The notes below the pieces were generated by a model. It did no database searches, was not told the origin of the DNA, and was given only the letters and a program-made list of their open reading frames with translations. Both the position numbers and the translations under genes were made by a program. Source: CG1-02-35-72 sp045046885 (lineage in GTDB: Bacteria; Bacteroidota; Bacteroidia; Flavobacteriales; Flavobacteriaceae). From it: a DNA stretch of 64,000 nucleotides. This document shows, piece by piece, positions 26,513 through 34,922 of the stretch. The number at the start of each line of letters is the position of its first letter. Positions within the stretch are counted from its first letter, which is position 1. The stretch spans positions 1-64,000 of the forward strand of contig JASFYX010000004.1 of assembly GCA_045046885.1 (NCBI GenBank). Reading direction: 5' to 3'.

Positions 26513-27635
26513 CAAGAAAAAAATAGTTTTTTTAACGGGTACGCGCGCCGATTTTGGCAAACTCAAATCGCTTATAAAGATTACCCAAGAACATCTCGGC
26601 TTTGAAGTCCATATTTTTGCAACAGGTATGCATCTTGATGTTAAATACGGTGAAACCTATATAGAAATAGAAAAAAGTGGTTTTAAAAATATTCATTGTT
26701 TTAAAAATCACGAGGGCTCTGAGTTTATGGATCGTACGCTCGCTAAAACCATTCAGGGATTTTCTGAATTTGTAGCTAATTTTAAACCTGATTTAATTGT
26801 GGTGCATGGTGACAGGGTGGAACCTTTGGCCGGAGCCATTGTAGGGAGCTTAAACAATATTTTAGTGGCTCATGTTGAAGGAGGTGAAATATCGGGAACT
26901 ATTGATGAATTGATTCGCCATGCCGTCAGTAAATTATCGCATATTCATTTGGTGTCAAATAAAAAAGCTAAAAAAAGATTGATTCAGATGGGCGAATTAG
27001 AATCGTCTGTTTTTGTTATCGGTTCACCCGATTTAGATTTGATGAATCCTAAAAAATTACCACCATTGCAGGAGGTAAAAAATTATTATAAAATACCTTT
27101 TAATAGTTTTGCCATTGTAATGTACCATCCGGTAACAACTGAACTGAATAAAGCTGAAGAACACGCCGTTATTTTGGTGGATGCCCTGGTTAAATCGACT
27201 AAAAATTACGTGGTTATTTATCCCAATAACGATATGGGCTCTCAGGCTATTTTTGATGCTTACAAACAATTTGAAGGAAAAGAAAATATTAAAATATTCC
27301 CTTCGTTGCGCTTTGAATATTTTTTAAGGCTTTTAAAAGAAGCAGACTTTATCATTGGCAATTCAAGTGCCGGTATTCGCGAAGCGCCTTATTATGGTAC
27401 ACCTACAATTGATGTGGGGACACGTCAAAATAATCGTGTCACATTTTCGAGCATTACAAATGTGGATTATGATGTAGAAGCTATTCTTAAAGTTATTAAA
27501 AGCGTTAAAAAAGAATCGCATACACAAAATTTTAATAATTTCGGAAATGGCGATAGCGCACAGCAATTTTTAGATTTATTAAAATCGGATAAATTATGGC
27601 AAATCGATTGTCAAAAACAATTTCAAGATTTATAA
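26502..27635 (+). CDS. neuC: UDP-N-acetylglucosamine 2-epimerase (hydrolysing)
   Basis: A 377-residue GT-B-fold enzyme that converts UDP-GlcNAc to ManNAc and UDP, the first step to Neu5Ac. Motifs are FLTGTRADFGKLKSLI, DLIVVHGDRVEPLAGAIVGS, VAHVEGGEISGTIDELIRHA, ADFIIGNSSAGIREAPYYGT and IDVGTRQNNR. The HGDR and EGGE segments are diagnostic for hydrolysing epimerases such as NeuC/SiaA. No 4,6-dehydratase of the LegB/PseB type occurs in this window, so the legionaminic variant LegG is less likely. It lies between neuB and neuA with 11-nt overlap on one side and a 1-nt gap on the other. Confidence 0.95.
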   Translation: MLNNKKKIVFLTGTRADFGKLKSLIKITQEHLGFEVHIFATGMHLDVKYGETYIEIEKSGFKNIHCFKNHEGSEFMDRTLAKTIQGFSEFVANFKPDLIVVHGDRVEPLAGAIVGSLNNILVAHVEGGEISGTIDELIRHAVSKLSHIHLVSNKKAKKRLIQMGELESSVFVIGSPDLDLMNPKKLPPLQEVKNYYKIPFNSFAIVMYHPVTTELNKAEEHAVILVDALVKSTKNYVVIYPNNDMGSQAIFDAYKQFEGKENIKIFPSLRFEYFLRLLKEADFIIGNSSAGIREAPYYGTPTIDVGTRQNNRVTFSSITNVDYDVEAILKVIKSVKKESHTQNFNNFGNGDSAQQFLDLLKSDKLWQIDCQKQFQDL

Positions 27636-27636
27636 A

Positions 27637-28329
27637 ATGGGCGATTTAAAAATATTGGCAATCATTCCGGCAAGAGGTGGCTCTAAGGGTATTCCAGATA
27701 AAAATATCAAAGACTTGGCGGGAAAACCTCTGATAGCTTGGACTATAGAAGCCGCTTTAAAATCGACCTACATCACTAAAACTATGGTGTCTTCGGATAG
27801 TGATACGATTTTAGAAATTTCAAAAAAATACGGTGCAGAGACTGTAAAGCGTCCTACTTATTTAGCCGATGACGCCACACGTTCTGAACCGGTTATCAGC
27901 CATGTTTTAGAACAGCTTAAAGAGGGAAGTTTTGAATATGTCATTTTATTGCAGCCTACGTCGCCATTGCGCACAGCAACAGATATAGATAAAGCTGTAC
28001 AAACATTGTTGAATTCTGATGGAACGGCTCTTATTAGTGTTTATCAGCCTCAGCACCATCCGTTAAAGGCTTTTAAAACGAATGATAAAGGCTTTTTAAA
28101 AGGCTTGGTTAATGACGAATATCCGTTTACACCCAGACAAGAATTACCAAAAACCTTTTATCCTAATGGTGCCATTTATATGGTAGAAACAAAACTATTT
28201 TTAAAAACAGGTAAGTTGTTTACTGATAAAACAAGAGTCTTTGAAATGCCGATTGATAAAAGTTTTGATTTAGATACCGAAGCCGATTTTATCAATCTCG
28301 TAAACACATTGACTAAAAACAATAAATAG
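27637..28329 (+). CDS. neuA: CMP-N-acetylneuraminic acid synthetase
   Basis: A 230-residue cytidylyltransferase that activates sialic acid with CTP to CMP-Neu5Ac. It begins with the CTP-binding motif ILAIIPARGGSKGIPDKNIK, and has KPLIAWTIEAALKS, VSSDSDTILEI, TYLADDATRSEPVISHVLEQ, LLQPTSPLRTATDID and DKSFDLDTEADF, in which the Asp residues bind Mg2+. Length is that of a single-domain NeuA without the esterase extension found in E. coli. With neuC and neuB it completes the three-step route from UDP-GlcNAc to CMP-Neu5Ac, the donor for a sialyltransferase. Confidence 0.95.
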   Translation: MGDLKILAIIPARGGSKGIPDKNIKDLAGKPLIAWTIEAALKSTYITKTMVSSDSDTILEISKKYGAETVKRPTYLADDATRSEPVISHVLEQLKEGSFEYVILLQPTSPLRTATDIDKAVQTLLNSDGTALISVYQPQHHPLKAFKTNDKGFLKGLVNDEYPFTPRQELPKTFYPNGAIYMVETKLFLKTGKLFTDKTRVFEMPIDKSFDLDTEADFINLVNTLTKNNK

Positions 28330-28336
28330 TATTTTC

Positions 28337-28344
28337 TATTTTTG
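28337..28344 (+). promoter_or_regulatory. Possible internal -7 promoter box
   Basis: TATTTTTG matches TAnnTTTG exactly, lies in the 30-nt gap after neuA and 15 nt before the next ATG. A TTG at 28309-28311 is somewhat too far (25 nt) for an ideal -33 element. It may give extra transcription of the downstream half of the locus. Confidence 0.35.
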
Positions 28345-28359
28345 CCGAATTGAATCTCT

Positions 28360-29766
28360 ATGACCAAAAAGAAAATTTCACTCGTTTTTGTTACCAAACA
28401 AGCTGTAGAATATTACGACAATACAGGCTTTTTTGATGCTGTAATAAATCTTTTTGAAGTCAGTGTTTTAAAATTGCCGTCTTTTGCCTTAGGAGTGAAG
28501 GGTGTTGATGAAAACGATTTACCTCCTTTGGATTTTGGTAGTTTAACTGATATTTTAAAATACATAAAAGAAAAGGCATCGTTACGCCTCAACGACAAGT
28601 TGTTCGAAAATAAAAATCATCATTTATATGCGCCTTACCGTCATACAAAGGGTTTAAAACAAGGTCTCAAATTTTGGTTCATCAATGTGATGTCTTATTT
28701 TTTGGCTTCTAAAAAAGGGGTTGATTTTTTAGAACGACAAATGCATAAGCTGATTAGAAAATCGATTTTTTATAAAACGGTTTTACAGTGTTATAAAAAT
28801 ACCAAACCCGACTTAGTTTATATTACACATCAAACAACAAGTTATACTTTAGGCGTTTCATTAGTAGCTAAAGATTTAAACATATCTACTGTTTGTTTTA
28901 TTTATTCTTGGGACAATATTGTAAAAGGCAATAAATTGGTCAAAGCCGATTACTATTACGTTTGGAGCGATTATATGAAGCAAGAATTATTACAATATTA
29001 TGCCGATGAAGTGATGGCTGATAAGATTTTTGTTGTGGGGACACCCCAATTCCACCATTACAGCAATCACGATACCCTTATTGCTAAAAAAGTATTTTTT
29101 AAGGCTTATAAAATTCCCAAAAAAGATTTTTACCTGTGTTTTTCGGGTAACTTTACAGCTATTGGTCAAGACGATCCAGCTTATTTAAAAGATTTAGCTT
29201 TGGCTGTAAAACATCATAATAAAAGATATAAAAAGCAATTCCATATTTTATTAAGAGCTAATCCGGCCGATTATAATAAAGGTTTTACGCCAATTATCAA
29301 AGAGTTTAACGATGTCATTACCGATGTCAATTCCGATTGGACCACAACAAAACAAAAAGCACCGGTAGATTCTCATAAGTTAGCTTTAGCAGTTTTATAT
29401 GCCACCATTCATTACAGTGATGCTATGGTTAATGTAGGCTCTACTATGGCTTTAGATGCTACACTACTCTGTAAATTAGCCTATTATATAGATTATAAAA
29501 TTAACGGAGGTTCTAAAAAATTTAAAATAAATGAGATTTATAAATTTATCCATTTTAAAAGTCTAAAACAAACAGGTAATCCGGTAAGGCATATCACAAA
29601 AAACACACAATATTCGCTTATATTTGAAGAAATTCAGAAAGGAGATAAAGATAGGTTAGTAGCCCAAAACAAGTGGGCTCAAAAGATTGTTTTACATCCT
29701 ATAGAAAAGGTGTCTTTAAGAATGTTAAACGGCTTTAAAATAATTTTGGAAAAAGAATGCACATAG
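28360..29766 (+). CDS. Putative GT-B glycosyltransferase, unassigned family
   Basis: A 468-residue protein that I do not recognise as a named family. Its layout looks like a GT-B enzyme: a first domain with KPDLVYITHQTTSYTLGVSL and TVCFIYSWDNIVKGNKLVKA (about residues 176-195), the Trp-Asp-Asn element seen in CDP-glycerol/Kdo-type and related transferases, then YYVWSDYMKQELLQYY and IFVVGTPQFHHY. The second domain has FSGNFTAIGQDD and MVNVGSTMALDATLLCKLA, which corresponds to the donor-phosphate loop G-S-T/S of such enzymes. It directly follows neuA, and no known sialyltransferase family (GT38, GT42, GT52, GT80) is evident in the window, so it is a candidate CMP-Neu5Ac-using transferase. This is inference from position. 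Confidence 0.72.
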   Translation: MTKKKISLVFVTKQAVEYYDNTGFFDAVINLFEVSVLKLPSFALGVKGVDENDLPPLDFGSLTDILKYIKEKASLRLNDKLFENKNHHLYAPYRHTKGLKQGLKFWFINVMSYFLASKKGVDFLERQMHKLIRKSIFYKTVLQCYKNTKPDLVYITHQTTSYTLGVSLVAKDLNISTVCFIYSWDNIVKGNKLVKADYYYVWSDYMKQELLQYYADEVMADKIFVVGTPQFHHYSNHDTLIAKKVFFKAYKIPKKDFYLCFSGNFTAIGQDDPAYLKDLALAVKHHNKRYKKQFHILLRANPADYNKGFTPIIKEFNDVITDVNSDWTTTKQKAPVDSHKLALAVLYATIHYSDAMVNVGSTMALDATLLCKLAYYIDYKINGGSKKFKINEIYKFIHFKSLKQTGNPVRHITKNTQYSLIFEEIQKGDKDRLVAQNKWAQKIVLHPIEKVSLRMLNGFKIILEKECT

Positions 29767-30908
29767 GTTTTATACTTACCGAATATCCGCATCCTAAAGT
29801 AACATCGCACTGCGGTGGTATAGGTACAGCTACCCATAATATTGTTTTAGGCTTGCTTAAAAAAAATCACAATGTGAGTGTTTTTATCTATGGTCAAGAT
29901 AATACAGAAACCATAACAGAAGGTCGTTTTACTTTGTATAAAATAATACGGAATAAATATAAATTTGGGGGTTGGTATCTTTATAGAAAACAACTTAACA
30001 AATATATTAACCGCATTGTTGCAAGTAAAAAAATAAATATTTTAGAAGCCCCTGATTGGGGTGGTATTACTGCTTTTATGAGTTTTAAAGTCCCCATTGT
30101 GCTAAGGTTACATGGTTCGGATACTTATTTTTGTCATTTAGAAAAGCGAAAACAAAAGCGCAAAAATTATTTTTTCGAAAAAACAGCTTATAAAAAAGCA
30201 GATGTTATTATTTCGGTTTCACAATATACTTTAGAGCTTACAGAACAACTTTTTGGTGTCAAAAAAACAGCAATCGTTATACAAAATGGTTTGTTTTTAG
30301 ACAACTTTGTGACAAGTAAGCAATTTAAAACAGCTAAAAATATAGTTTTGTATTTTGGGTCTTTGGTAAGAAAAAAAGGTGTTTTAGAGTTGCCTTATAT
30401 TTTTAACGAACTGATTAAATTAAATACCGAAGCCCAATTAATAGTTATAGGAAGAGATGTTGTAGATAATGTTAGAAATCAATCGACATTAAAACTCTTA
30501 AAAGGCAAACTTTCTGACACAGCCCAAGAAAATTTTATGTATAAAGGAGTGTTACCCTACGATAAAATGAGAGATGAGATAGCAAAAGCCTCGGTCTGTG
30601 TATTTCCGTCTTTGGCAGAATCATTTGGTATGGTAACTATTGAAGCCATGGCTTTGGAAAAAGCAATTGTTAATACTAATTACTCTTGGGCAAAAGAAAT
30701 TATGATTGATGGTAAAACGGGTTTTTTAGAAGATCCGAAACATCATACGCCCTATGCTCAAAAAATAAATAGGCTTTTAACCGATGATACATTGCGAATT
30801 ACCTTAGGAGAAAAAGCCCATAACCACGTACTTACTAACTTTTCTATGGTTAAGTTAGTTGAGAAGAATATTACTTTCTATAAAAAAATTATAGATCATG
30901 AAGTATAG
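29757..30908 (+). CDS. Family 4 glycosyltransferase
   Basis: A 383-residue GT-B enzyme of the GT4 family. The N-terminal domain has CGGIGTATHNIVLGLLKK, ILEAPDWGGITAFM and PIVLRLHGSDTYFCH; the C-terminal domain has VLYFGSLVRKKGVLELPYIF and VFPSLAESFGMVTIEAMALE with the donor-binding E-x7-E. It overlaps the preceding gene by 10 nt and the following GT2 gene by 11 nt, so the three are probably translated together. Donor unknown. Confidence 0.92.
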   Translation: MHIGFILTEYPHPKVTSHCGGIGTATHNIVLGLLKKNHNVSVFIYGQDNTETITEGRFTLYKIIRNKYKFGGWYLYRKQLNKYINRIVASKKINILEAPDWGGITAFMSFKVPIVLRLHGSDTYFCHLEKRKQKRKNYFFEKTAYKKADVIISVSQYTLELTEQLFGVKKTAIVIQNGLFLDNFVTSKQFKTAKNIVLYFGSLVRKKGVLELPYIFNELIKLNTEAQLIVIGRDVVDNVRNQSTLKLLKGKLSDTAQENFMYKGVLPYDKMRDEIAKASVCVFPSLAESFGMVTIEAMALEKAIVNTNYSWAKEIMIDGKTGFLEDPKHHTPYAQKINRLLTDDTLRITLGEKAHNHVLTNFSMVKLVEKNITFYKKIIDHEV

Positions 30909-31890
30909 TCTTATTATTTGCACCTATCTGCGCCCCGAGGTGCTTTTAAAGCTCTTAAAAAGTGTCAAAAGTCAATCGTTATATCCTGACGAAATTCTTA
31001 TAATTGACGGTTCTACAGATGATAGGACAACAAAAACATTAGACAAAAATAGCTTTAAAAACTTAAAATATTTTAAAGTTACCGAAAGTGAAAGAGGACT
31101 TGTTAAACAGCGCAATATTGGTATTGCCAAAGTTTGTAAAAATATTGATATAGTGTGTTTTTTGGATGATGATATTGTTTTGTCACCTAACTATTTTAAA
31201 AATTTAATTGCCACATATAAAGCACACCCTGAGGCTATTGGCGTAGGAGGTTATATTACAAATGAGGTTATTTGGCAAAAAATACCTAAAGGTTATAAGA
31301 AGTCAAATAACGACTTTGAAATGGATGGCTATGTACGTAAAATGGGGCAACGCTTTTTGCTGAGAAAATATTTAGGATTATTGCCACAATCAAAACCCTG
31401 TTTTAAATCGGATTTTTCAAATGGATTTTCGGTTAGTTTTTTGCCCCCATCGGGTAAAATTTATGAAGCTGAGTTTTTTATGGGAGGTGTCTCGTCTTTT
31501 AAAAAAAGAATTTTTGATGAGATAAAATTCTCATCCTATTTTGAGGGCTATGGCTTATATGAAGATGCCGATTTTTGCCTACGGGCTTCTCTATTAGGTA
31601 AGATGTATGTCAACACAGCAGCACGATTAGAACATTTTCACGAAGAAAGCGGCCGTCCTAACAGGTATAAATACGGTAAAATGGTTATTCGTAACGGTTG
31701 GTATGTATGGCGCGTGGGTAATCCAAATCCAACATTAGAAGCACGGATTAAATGGAATTTAACCGCGTTGTTATTAACACTTATTAAATTTAGTAATATA
31801 TTTACAACCTCAAACAAAAAATCAGCCTTTACCGAAGCTTTAGGACGTACCATTGCCTGGTGGAAGTTGTTGTTTAATAAACCAAAATAA
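30898..31890 (+). CDS. Family 2 glycosyltransferase
   Basis: A 330-residue GT-A enzyme. It opens YSLIICTYLRPEVLLKLLKS and has DEILIIDGSTDDRTTKTL, GLVKQRNIGI, IVCFLDDDIVLSPNYF (metal site Asp-Asp-Asp) and YEDADFCLRASLLGK. The C-terminal part has an amphipathic or membrane-associated stretch WNLTALLLTLIKF. A very similar architecture is common in Bacteroidota capsule loci. It ends in TAATGG, overlapping the next gene by one base. Confidence 0.9.
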   Translation: MKYSLIICTYLRPEVLLKLLKSVKSQSLYPDEILIIDGSTDDRTTKTLDKNSFKNLKYFKVTESERGLVKQRNIGIAKVCKNIDIVCFLDDDIVLSPNYFKNLIATYKAHPEAIGVGGYITNEVIWQKIPKGYKKSNNDFEMDGYVRKMGQRFLLRKYLGLLPQSKPCFKSDFSNGFSVSFLPPSGKIYEAEFFMGGVSSFKKRIFDEIKFSSYFEGYGLYEDADFCLRASLLGKMYVNTAARLEHFHEESGRPNRYKYGKMVIRNGWYVWRVGNPNPTLEARIKWNLTALLLTLIKFSNIFTTSNKKSAFTEALGRTIAWWKLLFNKPK

Positions 31891-32507
31891 TGGAAATTAA
31901 GAATAAAGTCATATTAGCTATAGCTCCTCATTTAGATGATATTGAGTTGGGCGTTGGGGGTACAATTTATAAATTAGGAAAAGAAAATACTGTACATTAT
32001 TTAGGTTTGTCACTACCACCACTTGTACCACACGACTCATTTATGAATGAGTTTTGGGACAGTGCCTTTCATTTAGGTCTTTCAAAAGAGAGAATGATTC
32101 TAAAAAAATACGATCCTCGCGATTTGTTTAAAGACCGGATGGAAATTTTACAATTATTTTATGATACCAATAAAGCCTTAAAACCAGATATTGTTTTTGT
32201 GCCAAATAGTAATGATATCCACCAATCACACCAAGTGGTGTATCAAGAAGCGCGCAGAGCATTTAAATATTCGACTATTTTAGGGTATGAATTGCCTTGG
32301 AATAGCCTATCGTTTAATATGGACGTTTTTATAGAACTTACTGCCGAAGATGTAAAAGTAAAACAAGAATCTATAAACTCCTTTGCATCGCAAAAAGAAC
32401 GTATGTTTTTTAGTAATGACATTATTACTGATTTAGCAAAATTAAGGGGCAAGCAAATAGGTAAAGAATATGCCGAATGTTTTGAACTAACCCGCCTAAT
32501 TATGTAA
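31890..32507 (+). CDS. PIG-L family deacetylase
   Basis: A 205-residue zinc-dependent N-deacetylase of the PIG-L/LmbE family. The metal-binding motif is LAIAPHLDDIELGVGG (about residues 9-24; His, Asp, Asp), with the distal SNDIHQSHQVVYQEARRA holding the second His set. Family members remove the acetyl group of an N-acetylhexosamine, either on a lipid or on a nucleotide sugar. It is followed after 4 nt by a WbqC protein and further on by a GNAT acyltransferase, so the amine exposed by deacetylation may be re-acylated with another group. Only the family assignment is firm. Confidence 0.9.
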   Translation: MEIKNKVILAIAPHLDDIELGVGGTIYKLGKENTVHYLGLSLPPLVPHDSFMNEFWDSAFHLGLSKERMILKKYDPRDLFKDRMEILQLFYDTNKALKPDIVFVPNSNDIHQSHQVVYQEARRAFKYSTILGYELPWNSLSFNMDVFIELTAEDVKVKQESINSFASQKERMFFSNDIITDLAKLRGKQIGKEYAECFELTRLIM

Positions 32508-32511
32508 TTAA

Positions 32512-33213
32512 ATGCGTATTGTTTCTATTCATCAACCTCATTTTTTACCATGGTTAAACTATTTTAATAAAGTGGCTAAAGCCGATGTATTTATTTGGTT
32601 AGACGATGTACAGTACCGCCGTCGTTATTTTCAAAATCGTGCTAAAATTAAAACACAGAATGCTGATATTTGGTTAACTGTTCCTATTAAAAAAGCCGAT
32701 TATTTAGCAGAAATAAAAGCTATTGAAATCCAAAAAACAGCACTGCCAAAGCTATTGATAACCATAGAATCCCTTTACAAAAAAGCACCTTTTTTTACTA
32801 ATTTCTTTGACGATATTAAAAATATATTTTTAAAAAAGCATACTTTTTTAAGCGATTTAAATTACGATTTGTTTCTGTACATAAACGATGTACTCAATAT
32901 TAAAACAAAAATTGTAAAATCTTCAGATATTGACTTGGGGGTTGTTGGCAATCCAAATGAAAGATTATTAAAATTGTGTCAACATTTTGAGGCTACACAG
33001 TATATAGCTGGTAAAGGTGGTAAAAACTATATGGATTTAGCTTTGTTTAAACAAAATAATATTGAAATTTTATGGCAAGAATTTCCCAATCAAAAAATTG
33101 TTTATCCACAAATTAATGGCCAATTTATTCAGGGATTGTCAATTGTAGATATCTTATTTAATATAGGAGCAAGTCAAACAAAAAAGCTAATAGAAACGCC
33201 ATGGCTATCTTAG
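32512..33213 (+). CDS. WbqC family protein (copy 2)
   Basis: A 233-residue WbqC protein with the canonical N terminus IVSIHQPHFLPWLNYFNK (residues 3-20), then FIWLDDVQYRRRYFQNRAKI and the C-terminal WQEFPNQKIVYPQINGQFIQ and LSIVDILFNIG. It differs from the first copy at 8371, which has SQSNYIPWKGYF at the same place. The family is linked to amino-sugar acylation clusters, but its reaction is not established to my knowledge. Here it is paired with the PIG-L deacetylase; in the other location it is paired with methyltransferases and a flavoprotein. Confidence 0.9.
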   Translation: MRIVSIHQPHFLPWLNYFNKVAKADVFIWLDDVQYRRRYFQNRAKIKTQNADIWLTVPIKKADYLAEIKAIEIQKTALPKLLITIESLYKKAPFFTNFFDDIKNIFLKKHTFLSDLNYDLFLYINDVLNIKTKIVKSSDIDLGVVGNPNERLLKLCQHFEATQYIAGKGGKNYMDLALFKQNNIEILWQEFPNQKIVYPQINGQFIQGLSIVDILFNIGASQTKKLIETPWLS

Positions 33214-34352
33214 GTAAAAAATTAATGGTTTTGTCATTGGCAGACCATGCTTTTGATACTGATGGAAATCCGGTTGCGTACGAACCTTATGTGCGCGAAA
33301 TAAACCTTTGGTGTGAACTTTTTGAAGAAGTAGAAATTTACACCAATATTTTAGATTTTGATTTTAAAAAACATAAATATGCGAGTTTCAAACACAGTAA
33401 TGTTAAGCTGATTAATCTTTATTCAAAGCCAATAGATGGGTCGTTTGTATCAAAATTTATTTTTGTTTGTCTTTTACCTTTTGTTTCTATTCAGTTACTT
33501 TTTGCTATCAGAAAATATGATTTAGTTCATATTAGGAATTCAGCTTTACTCAGTGCCATTTTAGGTATTTATGTCCGAATTTTTAGCAAACCGTCGATAA
33601 CAAAATGGGCGGGGAGTTATATGCCTTATGAAGGAGAGCCCTTGGTTGCCAAAATAGACCGTAAAGTAGTCGATATTTATAACTTAAAACACAAGGTTTT
33701 GGTTTATGATAATATCCAAAAAAAGCATTTTGTAAAATTTATACCGGCTTTGATGTCTGATGATGAGATTTGTCAAGCCGAAAAATTAGCTGAATCGAAA
33801 CAAAGTATTGCAAATAGACTAGAAATAGTGGCTATAGGACGTTTGCAATACACCAAAAATTTTGAATTAATTCCACCCGCTCTGGCCTTGCTTAAAAAGA
33901 AAAATCCTAAACTAAACTGGCATTTTCATTTAATAGGCGATGGCCATTTACGTAAAGAAATTGAAAATTTAATAGTTCAAAATAAAATCGAAGACTATGT
34001 AACAATGTATGGTGCAAAACCGTTTAAAGAAGCGCAACCTATTTTAGCGCAATCGCACTTGCTTATAATGCCGGGCGCAAAAGAAGGCTGGCCCAAGCCT
34101 GTAGCCGAAGCATGGGCACACAACGTGTATCCTTTGGCGGCCAACAGAGGTAACTTACCTGATATAGTTGATTCGGATAAAAAAGGATTGTTATTCGAAC
34201 CGACGGCAGAAGATTTGGCTTTAAAATTGTCTGAAGCTTATGAAATTTTGTCAGCTAAAGAAAATTCAATAGATTTAACAAGATTTGCTAAAGAGATGTC
34301 TCTTGAAAATTTTAAGTGTAAATTAGCAGATGCAATTGAAACTGTATTATGA
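33201..34352 (+). CDS. Family 4 glycosyltransferase
   Basis: A 383-residue GT-B enzyme. N-terminal features are LSLADHAFDTDGNPVAYEPY and DLVHIRNSALLSAILGIYV; the middle has TKWAGSYMPYEGEP; the C-terminal domain has EIVAIGRLQYTKNFELIPPA, LHFHLIGDG-like WHFHLIGDGHLRKEIENL and GAKEGWPKPVAEAWAHNVYP with E-x7-E. The ATG at 33201 overlaps wbqC by 13 nt; an in-frame ATG at 33225 that would avoid the overlap is equally possible. It overlaps the GNAT gene by the sequence ATGA, an indication of coupled translation. Confidence 0.9.
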   Translation: MAILGKKLMVLSLADHAFDTDGNPVAYEPYVREINLWCELFEEVEIYTNILDFDFKKHKYASFKHSNVKLINLYSKPIDGSFVSKFIFVCLLPFVSIQLLFAIRKYDLVHIRNSALLSAILGIYVRIFSKPSITKWAGSYMPYEGEPLVAKIDRKVVDIYNLKHKVLVYDNIQKKHFVKFIPALMSDDEICQAEKLAESKQSIANRLEIVAIGRLQYTKNFELIPPALALLKKKNPKLNWHFHLIGDGHLRKEIENLIVQNKIEDYVTMYGAKPFKEAQPILAQSHLLIMPGAKEGWPKPVAEAWAHNVYPLAANRGNLPDIVDSDKKGLLFEPTAEDLALKLSEAYEILSAKENSIDLTRFAKEMSLENFKCKLADAIETVL

Positions 34353-34906
34353 TTAAAGGGAGACACGTTTATTTAAAGCCGCTTAACAAAGAAGATATCG
34401 ACTTTATGCTTGAGTTGGTAAACGACCAAGAAATAAATTTTTGGGAAGCTAAAAATGAATTTCCTATTGCGAAAGCAAAACAAATAGAGTGGTTTAAAAA
34501 TAACTTAGCCAAAGGGTATCGCTATATTATTTATGACAATACAACTGATGAAAAAGTAGGCTATTTTTCCTTTAAAATAACCAATAAGGCATCACAAACT
34601 GGTAAGATAGCGTTAAAATTCATAAAAGAGGCTAGGGGTAAAAATTACGGCACAGATAGTTTAAAACTTATGATGTCTTATTTGTTTAACAAGATGAATA
34701 TGCACCGTTTGTTTACAACTATAGTAGCTTATAATAAGGGGTCGCTTAAATTGTTTGAAAAATGTGGTTGGATTGTTGAAGGGAATGAACGTCAAAGTAT
34801 CTATATGAATAAAAAATATCACGATAATTATTCGGTTTCAATATTAAAAGAAGAATACGAACTTCTAGAAACTGACTTTTATAAAGACTTATTTAACTTT
34901 TCTTGA
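34349..34906 (+). CDS. GNAT family N-acetyltransferase (RimJ/RimL or PseH-like)
   Basis: A 185-residue acyl-CoA-dependent N-acyltransferase. It begins KGRHVYLKPLNKEDIDFMLE, has GKIALKFIKEARGKNYGTDSL with the acyl-CoA pyrophosphate loop (R-G-K-N-Y-G-T), and then AYNKGSLKLFEKCGWIVEG, all typical of RimL/PseH-like GNATs. In glycan loci such enzymes acetylate an amino group on a nucleotide sugar. Possible substrates here are the product of the WecE-like aminotransferase or of the PIG-L deacetylase. The start overlaps the previous stop by 4 nt. Confidence 0.88.
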   Translation: MIKGRHVYLKPLNKEDIDFMLELVNDQEINFWEAKNEFPIAKAKQIEWFKNNLAKGYRYIIYDNTTDEKVGYFSFKITNKASQTGKIALKFIKEARGKNYGTDSLKLMMSYLFNKMNMHRLFTTIVAYNKGSLKLFEKCGWIVEGNERQSIYMNKKYHDNYSVSILKEEYELLETDFYKDLFNFS

Positions 34907-34922
34907 TTCTAAGTGTAACGGT

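Noticed and set aside
25472..28329. Legionaminic or pseudaminic acid pathway
   Set aside because: NeuB and NeuC motifs follow true Neu5Ac enzymes, and no PseB/LegB dehydratase or PseC/LegC-type partner is adjacent. The WecE-like aminotransferase is 11 kb away and belongs to another module.
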